Positions 10,039 through 18,333 of a stretch of 64,000 nucleotides of DNA are shown here, one piece after another. The notes under the pieces are model-generated. The model ran no database searches. It was given only the letters and a program-made list of their open reading frames with translations, and had not been told where the DNA came from. Both the position numbers and the translations under genes were made by a program. Source of the DNA: Nitrospirota bacterium (GTDB lineage: Bacteria; Nitrospirota; UBA9217); assembly GCA_020052615.1 (NCBI GenBank), contig JAGVOT010000052.1:1-64000 (forward strand), in the 5' to 3' direction. Within the stretch, counting starts at the first letter, position 1; the number at the start of each line of letters is the position of its first letter.

Positions 10039-11277
10039 ATGACCATCTTCATTGTATGCGCGATAATTTCGCTCGTAGGGATCATCCTTACCGTGGTCCA
10101 GGCGGGAACGGTCTGGACGACCCTCAAGAGGGACCGGAAACCCGACGCCCCGCCGTCCGGACAGGAAAGAACGTCCCCCCCGGTCTCGATCCTGAAACCG
10201 CTGCGCGGTCTGGACGACAACCTCTTCGACAACCTCTCCAGTTTCTGCACCCAGAACTATCCCGAGTACGAAATTCTCTTCTCCCTGCAAGACCGCAACG
10301 ATCCCGCCTACAAAGTCGCCAAGATGGTCCAGAACCGATATCCCGAAAGCAACATCACCATCGTCGTGGAGCGCTGCAGCGCCGGCCTCAATCCCAAAGT
10401 GAACAACCTCATCCCGGCATACCGGAAAAGCCGCCATCCTTTCATCCTGATCAGCGACAGCAACGTCATGGTCGGCAGGGACTACCTGACCGAGACCATG
10501 CGCCACACCCTGGACCCGTCGGTCGGGCTCGTCAGCAACCTGATCCGCGGAGTCGGCGGCGGCAGCCTCGGTGCATTGCTCGAGAACCTGCATTTGAACT
10601 CCTTCATCATCGGGAGCGTCAGCTTCCTCGACCGTTTCCTCGGCATGCCCTGCGTCATCGGCAAGTCCATGCTCATGAAGAAGGACGATCTGGAAGCGCT
10701 GGGCGGCCTCGAGGCCTTCAAGGACATCCTGGCCGAGGACTTCATCATCGGCAGGGAGATGCAAAAGTCCGGGAAGCGGGTCGTCCTGTCGAACTACCTG
10801 ATCAGCAACGTCAACGAGTACTGGGACATCAGGCGGTTCCTGAACCGCCATACGCGCTGGGGCAAGCTCCGGTGGCGGATCGGCGGGGCCAGGTATCTCT
10901 CCGAGCTCCTCGCCAATCCGGTCTTCATCGCCTTCCTGCCGGTCGCGCTCTGCGGGCCGTCGCGGCTGACCGCGGGCTTCGCAGCCCTGGCAAGCCTCAT
11001 CAAGGTCCTCTGCGATGCGATCACCGGGCGGCGTATCGAGGCGCAAGGAACCGACTACCCGTCCGCTGAACGGTCCCCCTTGACGTACCTCCTCGTTCCC
11101 CTCAAGGACATCATCATCGGCGTCCTGTGGTTCATCCCGCTCGTAAGCGCCACGGTCGTCTGGCGCGGGAACCGTTACCTCATCGGGCAGGATTCCCGCC
11201 TGTCGGCTTGCCCGGAGACGGGTGTGTGGTCGTGGGGATACCGCATTAGCGACGTTATCAAGGAACGGTTCGCTTAG
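10039..11277 (+). CDS. GT21-type (ceramide glucosyltransferase-like) membrane glycosyltransferase
   Basis: Integral membrane lipid glycosyltransferase of 412 aa. An N-terminal membrane helix (residues 2-22) is followed by a GT-A catalytic domain and two or three C-terminal membrane segments. The D1, D2, D3, (Q/R)XXRW series of ceramide glucosyltransferases is visible: Asp in LRGLDD, SDSNV, LAEDF, and RHTRW. GT21-like enzymes make glycosylceramides or, in some alphaproteobacteria, glycosyl-diacylglycerols during phosphate shortage; HpnI of hopanoid synthesis is another relative. The ribosome site aaggagg precedes the start, 10 bases after the PHP gene. In this Pho operon, synthesis of a phosphorus-free glycolipid is the likeliest role. 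The acceptor is unknown. Confidence 0.82.
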   Translation: MTIFIVCAIISLVGIILTVVQAGTVWTTLKRDRKPDAPPSGQERTSPPVSILKPLRGLDDNLFDNLSSFCTQNYPEYEILFSLQDRNDPAYKVAKMVQNRYPESNITIVVERCSAGLNPKVNNLIPAYRKSRHPFILISDSNVMVGRDYLTETMRHTLDPSVGLVSNLIRGVGGGSLGALLENLHLNSFIIGSVSFLDRFLGMPCVIGKSMLMKKDDLEALGGLEAFKDILAEDFIIGREMQKSGKRVVLSNYLISNVNEYWDIRRFLNRHTRWGKLRWRIGGARYLSELLANPVFIAFLPVALCGPSRLTAGFAALASLIKVLCDAITGRRIEAQGTDYPSAERSPLTYLLVPLKDIIIGVLWFIPLVSATVVWRGNRYLIGQDSRLSACPETGVWSWGYRISDVIKERFA

Positions 11278-11327
11278 ACTCAACCGCCCGGTACGGAAAC
11301 CGGCAGGACCTGAAAGGAGCCTCCGTC

Positions 11328-13178
11328 ATGAGCAGCAGTGTACAGGACCGCATCTTCAAGCTCCAGACCCCGTTCCCGGACCCTTTGAGGCGGGCGCTCT
11401 TCACCCTGATGCGGGGGCCGGTGGAACATATGCTCGCCTTCCCCCGTTTGAACGCGGCCTATGCCGATGTCCGTCGGCAGAGCGACGACCGCTCGTTCTT
11501 TGACAAGGCGCTCGAACGGCTCGGCGTCACCTACGATATTCCGTCGGACGACCTGCGGCGGCTGGCGCGGGTGAACGGCCCCGCCATCATCGTCGCGAAC
11601 CACCCCTTCGGCGGCATCGAAGGTATTATCCTGTCGTCACTCCTGACCTCCCTCCGGTGCGACGTCAAGTTCATGGCCAACCATCTCCTGGGCATCATCC
11701 CCGAGATGCGGGACCTTATCATCGCCGTGGACGTCTTCAACGTCATGGGTTCGGCCAGCCGGAACATCAGACCCCTCCGGGAGTGCATCAACCATGTCAG
11801 GAACGGCGGCATGCTGGTGGTGTTCCCCGCGGGAACGGTCTCCCACCTGGATGTCCAGAACGGCGCGGTCACTGACCCCGCCTGGAGCACCACGGTAGCG
11901 CGGCTCGTGCGGAAGACCGGCGCAACCGTGGTCCCCCTCTTCATTCACGGAATGAACAGCGCCTGGTTCCAGCTCGCCGGCTTCGTCCACCCCCTGTTCC
12001 GGACCGCCCTCCTGCCGAGCGAGCTTCTGAACAAGCAGCGCCGGGTCATTCAAATGCGGGTAGGATCACCCATCCCCTTCGAGCGGCTCGATCCCTTCTC
12101 GTGCGACGCGTTGATGACCGATCACCTCCGCTTCCGCACCTACATGATGGAGCGCATGACGCCGCCGGCGCCGCGCCGCGCCATACCGTCCCTGTCGCCT
12201 CGGACCATCGCCGTCGTTTCGGAGCGGGTCGCTGCGGCCCAGCACCCGCTCCTGATGGCCGAGGAGATAGCGATGCTCCCGGCCGACCAGGTGCTCGTCG
12301 AGAACGGCGACCAGATCGTGATCCAGGCGGAGGCGGGCCAGATCCCCTACCTCCTGTTCGAGGTCGGACGCCTGCGCGAGATCACGTTCCGGACCGTCGG
12401 AGAAGGGACCGGGAGATCCGTGGACCTGGACCGCTTCGACGACCACTACCTCCATCTGGTCATCTGGAACAAGGCGAAAGAGGAGGTGGTCGGCGCTTAC
12501 CGGATGGGAAAGGTGGACGAGATCATGAGGACGCGGGGGACCCGGGGCCTCTATACGAGCACCTTGTTCCGGTACGGGTCTGAACTGATCGAACGCCTGG
12601 GGGCCGCCCTGGAACTGGGCCGGTCGTTCATCCGCGCCGAGTATCAGCGTTCCTACGCGCCGCTCCTGCTGCTCTGGAAAGGGATCGGTCGATACATCGT
12701 TCGGAATCCGCGTTACAAGACTCTCTTCGGGCCGGTCAGCATCTCGAAGGAATACCAGGACCTTTCCCGCAGGATCATGGTCAGTTATCTGAAAGCTCAC
12801 TGTTTTCGGAAAGATCTTGCCGCGTTCGTGCGGCCCCGGACGGGCCTCCGGGACCGGCCTCTCAGGGGCCTGGACACCAATGCCGCGATGACCATCATGG
12901 GTGAAGACATCGATGGGCTGTCGTCCCTTATAGGCGAGATCGAGCCCGACGGGAAAGGCGTGCCTGTCCTGATCCGCCAGTACCTCAAGCTGAACGGCGG
13001 CATACTGGGATTCAATATCGACAAGGATTTCGGCAATGTTCTCGACGCGCTCATTATGGTCGATCTTACGCGGACCGATCCGAAAATAATCCCGCGTTAT
13101 CTGGGCAAGGACGGAGCCGAGGCGTTTCTCGCATACCAGGGAGTGGACACGAGCAGCGGGTTCGCAACCTGCGCGTGA
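11328..13178 (+). CDS. olsF: OlsF-type bifunctional acyltransferase for ornithine lipid
   Basis: Two-domain protein of 616 aa. The N-terminal half is a PlsC-like acyltransferase with NHPFGGIEG at residues 91-99 and FPAGT at 166-170. The C-terminal half (about 300-490) is a GNAT-like N-acyltransferase of the OlsB type, recognisable from ELGRSFIRAEYQ and LLLLWKGIGRY. Fusions in this order are the OlsF proteins of Serratia and Flavobacterium, which acylate ornithine and then add the second chain, giving ornithine lipid without OlsA and OlsB. The product contains no phosphorus, which fits the Pho box upstream. Ribosome site aaggag before ATG 11328. The substrate could also be another amino acid such as lysine or glycine. 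Confidence 0.82.
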   Translation: MSSSVQDRIFKLQTPFPDPLRRALFTLMRGPVEHMLAFPRLNAAYADVRRQSDDRSFFDKALERLGVTYDIPSDDLRRLARVNGPAIIVANHPFGGIEGIILSSLLTSLRCDVKFMANHLLGIIPEMRDLIIAVDVFNVMGSASRNIRPLRECINHVRNGGMLVVFPAGTVSHLDVQNGAVTDPAWSTTVARLVRKTGATVVPLFIHGMNSAWFQLAGFVHPLFRTALLPSELLNKQRRVIQMRVGSPIPFERLDPFSCDALMTDHLRFRTYMMERMTPPAPRRAIPSLSPRTIAVVSERVAAAQHPLLMAEEIAMLPADQVLVENGDQIVIQAEAGQIPYLLFEVGRLREITFRTVGEGTGRSVDLDRFDDHYLHLVIWNKAKEEVVGAYRMGKVDEIMRTRGTRGLYTSTLFRYGSELIERLGAALELGRSFIRAEYQRSYAPLLLLWKGIGRYIVRNPRYKTLFGPVSISKEYQDLSRRIMVSYLKAHCFRKDLAAFVRPRTGLRDRPLRGLDTNAAMTIMGEDIDGLSSLIGEIEPDGKGVPVLIRQYLKLNGGILGFNIDKDFGNVLDALIMVDLTRTDPKIIPRYLGKDGAEAFLAYQGVDTSSGFATCA

Positions 13179-13193
13179 ACCAGGGAGGTGATC

Positions 13194-13370
13194 ATGAATA
13201 CGACATCGCAATCAACAGGCCTGATCGACGCTGTGACGTCGTTCATGCAGAAGTTCAGCCATCTGACCGAATGGTTCCTCGTGGTGCTCGGCGTCATCCT
13301 GTTCTGCTATGCCTTCGCCAGGGGCACGGCAGAGCGGAAAGCCGCGGACCATGGTATCCACGGAAACTAG
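13194..13370 (+). CDS. 58-aa single-span membrane protein
   Basis: Small protein between olsF and an ATPase-domain gene, preceded by a good ribosome site (ggaggtg). The N-terminal 25 residues are polar. One hydrophobic helix (WFLVVLGVILFCYAFA, about residues 28-43) is followed by a charged tail ending HGIHGN. No known domain is recognised. Short spacing on both sides places it in the Pho operon. It may be an accessory subunit of the membrane lipid enzymes encoded upstream, but nothing in the sequence proves that. Confidence 0.65.
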   Translation: MNTTSQSTGLIDAVTSFMQKFSHLTEWFLVVLGVILFCYAFARGTAERKAADHGIHGN

Positions 13371-13413
13371 TGCCGGCGCGATAACGACCCAGTCCCCCTG
13401 CAAGGAGGTCCCC

Positions 13414-14226
13414 ATGGAACTGTATGCCCCGCACCACGCCGGCATCCCGGCGGCAGCATCCCCGGCAGCGGCCGAAGCGGCTTCTTCGGACCCCGCACAG
13501 CAGCCACGGGCCCGGAAGGCTCCGCGCATTACCCGTCAGGATCTCCGCGAGCTCTTCTCGCTCACCCGCACCCTGGGAGAACTGGTCGAAGAGGTGGGCA
13601 AAAACTCGGCGCACGGTCCCGCCGGGAACATGGAGCAAAGCCTTTCCCTGCTCATTACGGGCGCTTCCCGTTTAAGCGCCGCAGCGGAGAACCTCCGGGA
13701 ACGTTCGAACGCGGGGAACACGCAGGGCGGCATCTTCTGGGAACAGTTCGACGTCAAGGACCTGTTCCAGGTCCTGATGATCTCAACGCGCGTGCTTGTC
13801 GGCGGCAAGCCGGTAAAAGTGGAAATGGTCTCCGGCGACGGGCCGCTCACCCTGTGGTCGGACAGCGACAAGGTCATGCAGATCGCGTCGGACCTGCTCG
13901 GCAACGCAGCGCGGTACACGGACCGGGGCAGGATCACCCTCATTCTCGGCAGGCAGCAGGACCAACTGATGCTCATGGTGACCGACACGGGCAAAGGGAT
14001 GACTGAAGCCGACGTCAAGCGCGTCACATCCCGCATGAACGACCGCGCCGGAAGGAGGACCTCCGGCTCACGCGCAGGCGATGCCGGTCTGATTCGGACC
14101 AACGCATTGGTGGAACTCCTGGGAGGAAAGCTTTCCCTTGCCAGCAGATTGAACGAGGGCACCATCGTTGAGGTCCGGCTGCCTCTTGGCCCCTCCGCGC
14201 GGAAAACGCTCCCGACCGGAAGCTGA
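13414..14226 (+). CDS. Histidine-kinase-like ATPase domain protein without phosphoacceptor histidine
   Basis: Protein of 270 aa with an Ala/Pro-rich N-terminus, a helical middle (residues 40-95) and a C-terminal HATPase_c domain. The N-box asparagine (LLGNAARYT) and the DTGKGM G1 box are present, but the G2 lid is altered (GDAGLIRTNAL instead of a GLGL series). No HisKA H-box precedes it, so it cannot autophosphorylate in the usual way. The ATPase region is clearly related to those of the kinases at 15758 and 17707, especially in the segment (I/L)(L/F)xGxKPVxV. I chose ATG 13414 because aaggaggt lies just upstream. A role as a kinase regulator, or as a degenerate relic, is possible. Confidence 0.72.
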   Translation: MELYAPHHAGIPAAASPAAAEAASSDPAQQPRARKAPRITRQDLRELFSLTRTLGELVEEVGKNSAHGPAGNMEQSLSLLITGASRLSAAAENLRERSNAGNTQGGIFWEQFDVKDLFQVLMISTRVLVGGKPVKVEMVSGDGPLTLWSDSDKVMQIASDLLGNAARYTDRGRITLILGRQQDQLMLMVTDTGKGMTEADVKRVTSRMNDRAGRRTSGSRAGDAGLIRTNALVELLGGKLSLASRLNEGTIVEVRLPLGPSARKTLPTGS

Positions 14227-14242
14227 CGGCGAGGTCCCGCAT

Positions 14243-14467
14243 ATGAGCGCAAAACGGGATCGAAATGGCAGGTCCGATGCGCCCATGCCCGGCATGTCCG
14301 ATCCGCACTCCCGCTCCGCCGCCTGTGATGCCGAGGCGCGGACCAGGAAGACCACTCTGCCACCGTGCCTTTATTATGACAGCGTAACGCAGTTCTTCTG
14401 CCTGCTCAGCAGGCGGAAACGCCGCGAACAGGGAGTCTCTTCCTGTACCGGTTGTTCGGGTTCGTGA
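14243..14467 (+). CDS. Putative 74-aa cysteine-containing protein
   Basis: A small frame following the ATPase-domain gene by 16 bases. The N-terminus is polar and low in complexity. The second half (PPCLYYDSVTQFF, then CLLSRRKRR and SSCTGC) holds four cysteines spaced like a possible metal- or redox-binding cluster. A weak gcgagg ribosome-like site precedes the ATG at 14243. No family is recognised. It would be the last gene of the lipid-remodelling operon; the next Pho box begins 50 bases later. Chance translation is possible, so confidence is limited. Confidence 0.4.
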   Translation: MSAKRDRNGRSDAPMPGMSDPHSRSAACDAEARTRKTTLPPCLYYDSVTQFFCLLSRRKRREQGVSSCTGCSGS

Positions 14468-14516
14468 CTGTCACGAGACTTCGCCGGTCTGCGCCTTGCC
14501 GTCCGTTCCCCCTTGC

Positions 14517-14572
14517 CGGTCACGAGAATTTCATCGTTCTGTAATACTCCTGTAACAACCGCACTGTACTCT
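14517..14572 (+). promoter_or_regulatory. Pho box and promoter of the signalling cluster
   Basis: Four half-sites at 11-base steps: cggtcac (14517), atttcat (14528), ctgtaat (14539), ctgtaac (14550-14556). The -10 tactct at 14567-14572 follows by exactly 10 bases. Transcription would begin near 14578, which argues against a GTG start at 14574. Confidence 0.82.
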
Positions 14573-14591
14573 TGTGACAGACGATATCGAA

Positions 14592-15770
14592 ATGATCACG
14601 CTCATGACCAAGAAAGTCCGATCATCATTGACAGACCACGCACCGGCCCCGAAGACCCATAAGGGGTCCGTCAACCTCCCTGACGCGCGCCCGCTGGTGC
14701 TGATCGTCGAGGACGAACCCGACGTCGCCGAACTGATCCGGTACAACCTTGCCCGGGAAGGATATGCGACGCTTATCGCCGAGTCCGGGGATAAAGCCGT
14801 CGATGAGGCGCTCCAGTCGACGCCGGATCTCATCCTCCTGGATATCATGCTTCCCGGGATGAACGGCTGGGAGGTGTGCCAGACCATCCGCGACAGCGCG
14901 AAGGGTAGGCATGTCCCCATCATCATGGTCTCGGCGTTGACCACCGAAGAAAGCCGGATCAAGGGGCTTTCGCTCGGGGCCGACGACTATATCATCAAGC
15001 CCTTCTCCGTACAGGAACTCCTGATCAAGGTCCGAAATATCGTGGGAAGGTACGCCCTCGTCAAGAAGCTCAGGTTGCGGGAGCAGGACCAGGATACAGC
15101 AATGCGTTACATGGTCCATGAGCTGCGCAACTCCCTGTCCTCGATCGGGGGTTTTTCTTCACTTGCACTGCAAAAAGACCATGCGAATAAATACCTTCGA
15201 ACGATAAACAATGCTGCTTGCCATGCGGAAAGCCTACTGAATGATGCATCGCTTCTCTCCCGGCTGGAGGGTGGAAAAGAGCGTTTGTCCATCGGTCCGG
15301 TCGAAGTCGGTGTGCTGGTCGACGAATCAGCTGATTTCCTCCGCGATGCGGCTAAAGGATCAAAGATCGAAATAACTGTGAAAAACAGCGCGACAGCACT
15401 TGTCCAGGGGAACAGAACGGCCATCAGACAGATCATGATCAATCTGATATCCAATGCCATAAAGTATAACCGCTCCGGTGGAAAGGTCCTGATCTCCTTC
15501 GACGCCGAAAATGACAGAGTGAACATCTCCATACAGGATGAGGGGAACGGAATAACGCAAGCCGAGCTCAGCCGAATATTCGACAAGTTCTATCGCGCTA
15601 CCGGGAGCGAACAGGTAAAAGGCGCGGGACTCGGCCTGTATATCGTCAAACTTCTGACCGATGCCATGGGCGGAGAGATCACGGTCGTCAGCCGGCAGGG
15701 GAAAGGCAGCACGTTTACGGTTTCACTCATTCTGCATGAAGGGAACACGGCGGCCGTATGCAGGCGATAA
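14592..15770 (+). CDS. Hybrid response-regulator/histidine kinase (REC-HisKA-HATPase)
   Basis: Cytoplasmic signalling protein of about 392 aa with its receiver domain in front of the kinase. The receiver (about residues 30-150) has acidic VEDEPD, phosphoacceptor Asp in LLDIMLPGM, and Lys in IIKPF. The H-box is YMVHELRNSLSSI, and the ATPase domain has N-box NLISNAIKYN, G1 DEGNGI and G2 GAGLGL, so it should be active. There is no membrane segment and no DNA-binding output domain, so it is not PhoB or PhoR in the usual sense. It may act as a phosphorelay hub for the adjacent kinase and receiver. The start is ATG 14592 or 14604; neither has a strong ribosome site. It overlaps the next gene by 13 bases. 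Confidence 0.86.
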   Translation: MITLMTKKVRSSLTDHAPAPKTHKGSVNLPDARPLVLIVEDEPDVAELIRYNLAREGYATLIAESGDKAVDEALQSTPDLILLDIMLPGMNGWEVCQTIRDSAKGRHVPIIMVSALTTEESRIKGLSLGADDYIIKPFSVQELLIKVRNIVGRYALVKKLRLREQDQDTAMRYMVHELRNSLSSIGGFSSLALQKDHANKYLRTINNAACHAESLLNDASLLSRLEGGKERLSIGPVEVGVLVDESADFLRDAAKGSKIEITVKNSATALVQGNRTAIRQIMINLISNAIKYNRSGGKVLISFDAENDRVNISIQDEGNGITQAELSRIFDKFYRATGSEQVKGAGLGLYIVKLLTDAMGGEITVVSRQGKGSTFTVSLILHEGNTAAVCRR

Positions 15771-16945
15771 CGGCGCGGGAAAGCATGCTTTCCGTCGGAG
15801 AGCTCATCGTATCCAAAGAGCATACGACGCCGCAGAACCTGGTGAACAACGTTGCAGAGCGATTCTTCAGCTCGACCGACCTGGACGCGATGGCGGTAAT
15901 CGAGGGGACCGAACCGGTGGGTCTTGTTACCCGACCGAAGCTGCTCTTTACGCTGTTCCGCCGGTTCGGCTTCGAGCTCTACGGAAAACATCCCGTCATC
16001 GCGATAGCCGATACCATGCCGCTCATCGTTCCCGAGAACGAGCGGCTCGATGTGGTCATTGACAAAGCGCTCGAGCGGACGCCCCAGGACATCTATGACG
16101 AGATCATCGTAACATCGGCGGCGGGCGCCTACAAGGGACTCCTGTCGGTCAAGCAGCTCGTGGTCCAGCAGAGCAACGCCCTTGCAAGCAGCGTGCTGCA
16201 AAAGGAGATCGCCAGCGCGCGGGCGCGTGAGCTGGAAAAGATCAATCAGGTCAAGTCCCGGTTCCTCGCGAACGTCACCCACGAGCTTCGCTCCCCCGTG
16301 AACGCCATTATCGGACTTGCCGAGCTGCTGCGCATGTCGGCGGACAAGGGCTCGATCGAGCAGATCAAAGAACGTCTTTCCTTTATGATATCGAGCGCTA
16401 CGAACCTCAGGACCGTCATCACCAATATCCTCGATCTGTCGAAGATCGAAGCAGGTAAGATGGAAGTATCGTACCAGGAGGTCAATGCAGTATCGCTGAT
16501 AAACGAGATCGCGGAAACGACCCGCATCTTTCTCGGGAAAAAGCCGGTCACCGTGGCGGTATCGGCGCCCGACCTTCCCATGAGCATAATCACCGATCCC
16601 ATCAAACTTCGGCAGGTCCTCATGAACCTGGCGAGCAATGCGGCAAAATTCACCGAGTCCGGCAGCATCGGTCTCAAACTTTCCATCGTCGGAAAAAGCA
16701 TGGCGATAGCCGTCAGCGACACCGGTATCGGGATCAAAGAAGAGGACCTCGGAACGCTTTTCACCGCCTTCGGCCAGATCGAAGATGCCAAAACAAAGAT
16801 ATATGAAGGCACGGGGCTTGGACTGACGATCAGTAAGAATCTTGTCGAGCTTATCGGCGGTACGATCTCGATCAGCAGCATTTACGGCAAGGGAACGACA
16901 TTCATTGTTTCTCTGCCGCTCACCAGCAAACAAGGGAGGACTTAA
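15758..16945 (+). CDS. Sensor histidine kinase with N-terminal CBS-like domain
   Basis: Soluble kinase of 395 aa. Residues 1-125 resemble the CBS-pair region of some GGDEF proteins (PVGLVTRPKLLFTLF followed by GLLSVKQLV), a likely ligand- or nucleotide-sensing input. The HisKA H-box is FLANVTHELRSPVNAIIG. The ATPase domain is intact, with NLASNAAKFT, DTGIGI and GTGLGL. It overlaps the hybrid kinase gene by 13 bases and is followed after two bases by a lone receiver, which is the obvious phosphotransfer partner. Lacking membrane segments, it must read a cytoplasmic cue, for example phosphate status through PhoU or a metabolite. Confidence 0.87.
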   Translation: MQAITARESMLSVGELIVSKEHTTPQNLVNNVAERFFSSTDLDAMAVIEGTEPVGLVTRPKLLFTLFRRFGFELYGKHPVIAIADTMPLIVPENERLDVVIDKALERTPQDIYDEIIVTSAAGAYKGLLSVKQLVVQQSNALASSVLQKEIASARARELEKINQVKSRFLANVTHELRSPVNAIIGLAELLRMSADKGSIEQIKERLSFMISSATNLRTVITNILDLSKIEAGKMEVSYQEVNAVSLINEIAETTRIFLGKKPVTVAVSAPDLPMSIITDPIKLRQVLMNLASNAAKFTESGSIGLKLSIVGKSMAIAVSDTGIGIKEEDLGTLFTAFGQIEDAKTKIYEGTGLGLTISKNLVELIGGTISISSIYGKGTTFIVSLPLTSKQGRT

Positions 16946-16947
16946 CC

Positions 16948-17328
16948 ATGCAGAATAAAAAGAAAAAGGTGCTCGTGGTCGACGATGACGAAATGCATCT
17001 TTACACCACGAAAGAACTGCTCCAGAACAATCTCATCGAGGTCAGCACCCACAAGAACTGGCTTGGCGTAACGAACCGGGTGAGGGAATTCGAGCCCGAT
17101 CTTGTGTTGCTCGATATCAACATGCCGGGTCTGTCGGGTGACAAGCTCTCCACGATCATCAAGCCTTATTGCGACGCGACCCGGACCCCAATTGTCTTCC
17201 ATTCTTCCAATGACGAAGAAAGTTTGAGAGAGCTTGTTGAAAATCACGGTGTCAGCGGGTATATCTGCAAAGGCAACATCATCGATCTGCGAAGCAAGGT
17301 GAACCGGTATCTCAGGCTGCAGGCGTAG
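16948..17328 (+). CDS. Single-domain response regulator (receiver only)
   Basis: Lone receiver of 126 aa. The acidic pocket is D12-D13-D14, the phosphoacceptor is Asp56 (LLDINMPG), the switch Ser is in IVFHSSND, and the conserved Lys is in YICKGN. There is no output domain, so it should work through protein contact or as a phosphate shuttle to the hybrid kinase upstream. A ggagg ribosome site lies inside the end of the kinase gene. A broken paralogue follows at 17362. Confidence 0.88.
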   Translation: MQNKKKKVLVVDDDEMHLYTTKELLQNNLIEVSTHKNWLGVTNRVREFEPDLVLLDINMPGLSGDKLSTIIKPYCDATRTPIVFHSSNDEESLRELVENHGVSGYICKGNIIDLRSKVNRYLRLQA

Positions 17329-17361
17329 AAGCCCGCAGAGGTCCGGCGCGAAGGCTGGTTT

Positions 17362-17565
17362 ATGACGACCGTAAAGAAAACACTTGTCGCGGACGATGAC
17401 GAGATGCTGCTCGAGACACCACGGAGCTCCTTGCCGATGAGCACACGGAACCCTGTTCGCATTATTTTCTATTCGTCGAACGATAAGGATAGCTTGCGGA
17501 AAAGCGTATCGTCCTGCGGCGCTCACGGATATGCCTGCATGGGTGATATTGCGAACTTGCGCTGA
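17362..17565 (+). pseudogene. Decayed copy of the lone receiver
   Basis: The first 15 codons (KKTLVADDDEM) and the last 38 (FYSSNDKDSLRKS, then AHGYACMGDIANLR) match the receiver at 16948, but about 35 residues including the phosphoacceptor Asp are missing. A frameshift is visible: the sequence matching TTKELL of the parent is read only in another frame (TTELLADE). The conserved Lys is replaced by Met. The remaining 67-codon frame cannot form a working receiver. It is best read as a tandem duplicate that has lost function. Confidence 0.8.
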
Positions 17566-17706
17566 AGTTCGACAGCATATCAGCGTCCCTGCCGGCAGGA
17601 GACACCGGCAGATCATCAGTGGGCTGCTCCGGAGAGGGAGCAGCGGGGAAAGAGCGCCGGGATCAGGAACGCACAGAGACCGGAGGCCGGCAAAGGAGGC
17701 CAACAC

Positions 17707-18285
17707 ATGAAAGCTATGCTTCAGGACGTCGAACATTGTGTCGATGGTGAACAGACCCGCAATAAAGGAGCTCTGGTGCGGAGCGGATGGCAGATCGAAA
17801 ACGGGGCCGTCGACGCCACCGCGTTCGTTGCAGGGATGGCAGAAACAATGCGAATCCTTGCGGGAGAGAAACCCGTACGTGTAGAGCTCGTAACGCCCGA
17901 TACGCCCGTCATGGTCACGGTGGACGTCGTCGTGCTCAGCCGGGTGATCATGAATCTCGTACGCAGCGCGCTGCGCTCCACAGAGCGCGGCAAGATCACC
18001 ATTGCCCTCAAGGTCATCGGCTGCACATCGGAGATCGTGGTCACCGACACCGGCAGCGGCCACCGTTCGAATCGTCCTGCCGGTCGTGAAGCCGCTATGT
18101 ACCATGACGGGGTATCGCGGGTCGACGGGAAAAACGAGCCTGACTTGGGCGTCAGCAGGTACCTTGCCCGGCTCCTCGGCGGCTCGATCTCGGTGAGAAG
18201 CGCGCACGGAGGGGGGGCGATGTTCACGCTCACCCTTCCCCTCCGAGCCGCGGAGCAGAGGAGAGCTCTGTATGCCCTTGATTAG
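17707..18285 (+). CDS. Degenerate histidine-kinase ATPase domain, 192 aa
   Basis: Resembles the C-terminal half of the kinase at 15758 (MAETMRILAGEKPVRV against IAETTRIFLGKKPVTV). No H-box is present. The N-box has lost its second Asn (NLVRSALRST), and the G2 lid is replaced by DLGVSRYLARLLGG, while the G1 DTGSG and the final GGAMFTLTLPL remain. A strong ribosome site (aaaggagg) precedes the start and the frame is open, so it may still be translated. With the receiver relic before it, it looks like the remains of a duplicated kinase-receiver pair, or a protein kept as a non-catalytic partner. Confidence 0.68.
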   Translation: MKAMLQDVEHCVDGEQTRNKGALVRSGWQIENGAVDATAFVAGMAETMRILAGEKPVRVELVTPDTPVMVTVDVVVLSRVIMNLVRSALRSTERGKITIALKVIGCTSEIVVTDTGSGHRSNRPAGREAAMYHDGVSRVDGKNEPDLGVSRYLARLLGGSISVRSAHGGGAMFTLTLPLRAAEQRRALYALD

Positions 18286-18333
18286 AAATTGGTGAAGCTC
18301 CCTTTTTCTCCGCAGATCCGCTGTGTAGCAGAA

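Noticed and set aside
14592-15770. Hybrid receiver-kinase as PhoB
   Set aside because: It has a receiver domain but no winged-helix DNA-binding domain; the rest is a kinase.
17362-17565. Intact small response regulator
   Set aside because: The phosphoacceptor Asp region is missing and a frameshift is visible against the neighbour copy.
18060-18085. tRNA-like gttcgaatcg sequence
   Set aside because: It lies inside the ATPase-domain gene and no cloverleaf can be drawn.
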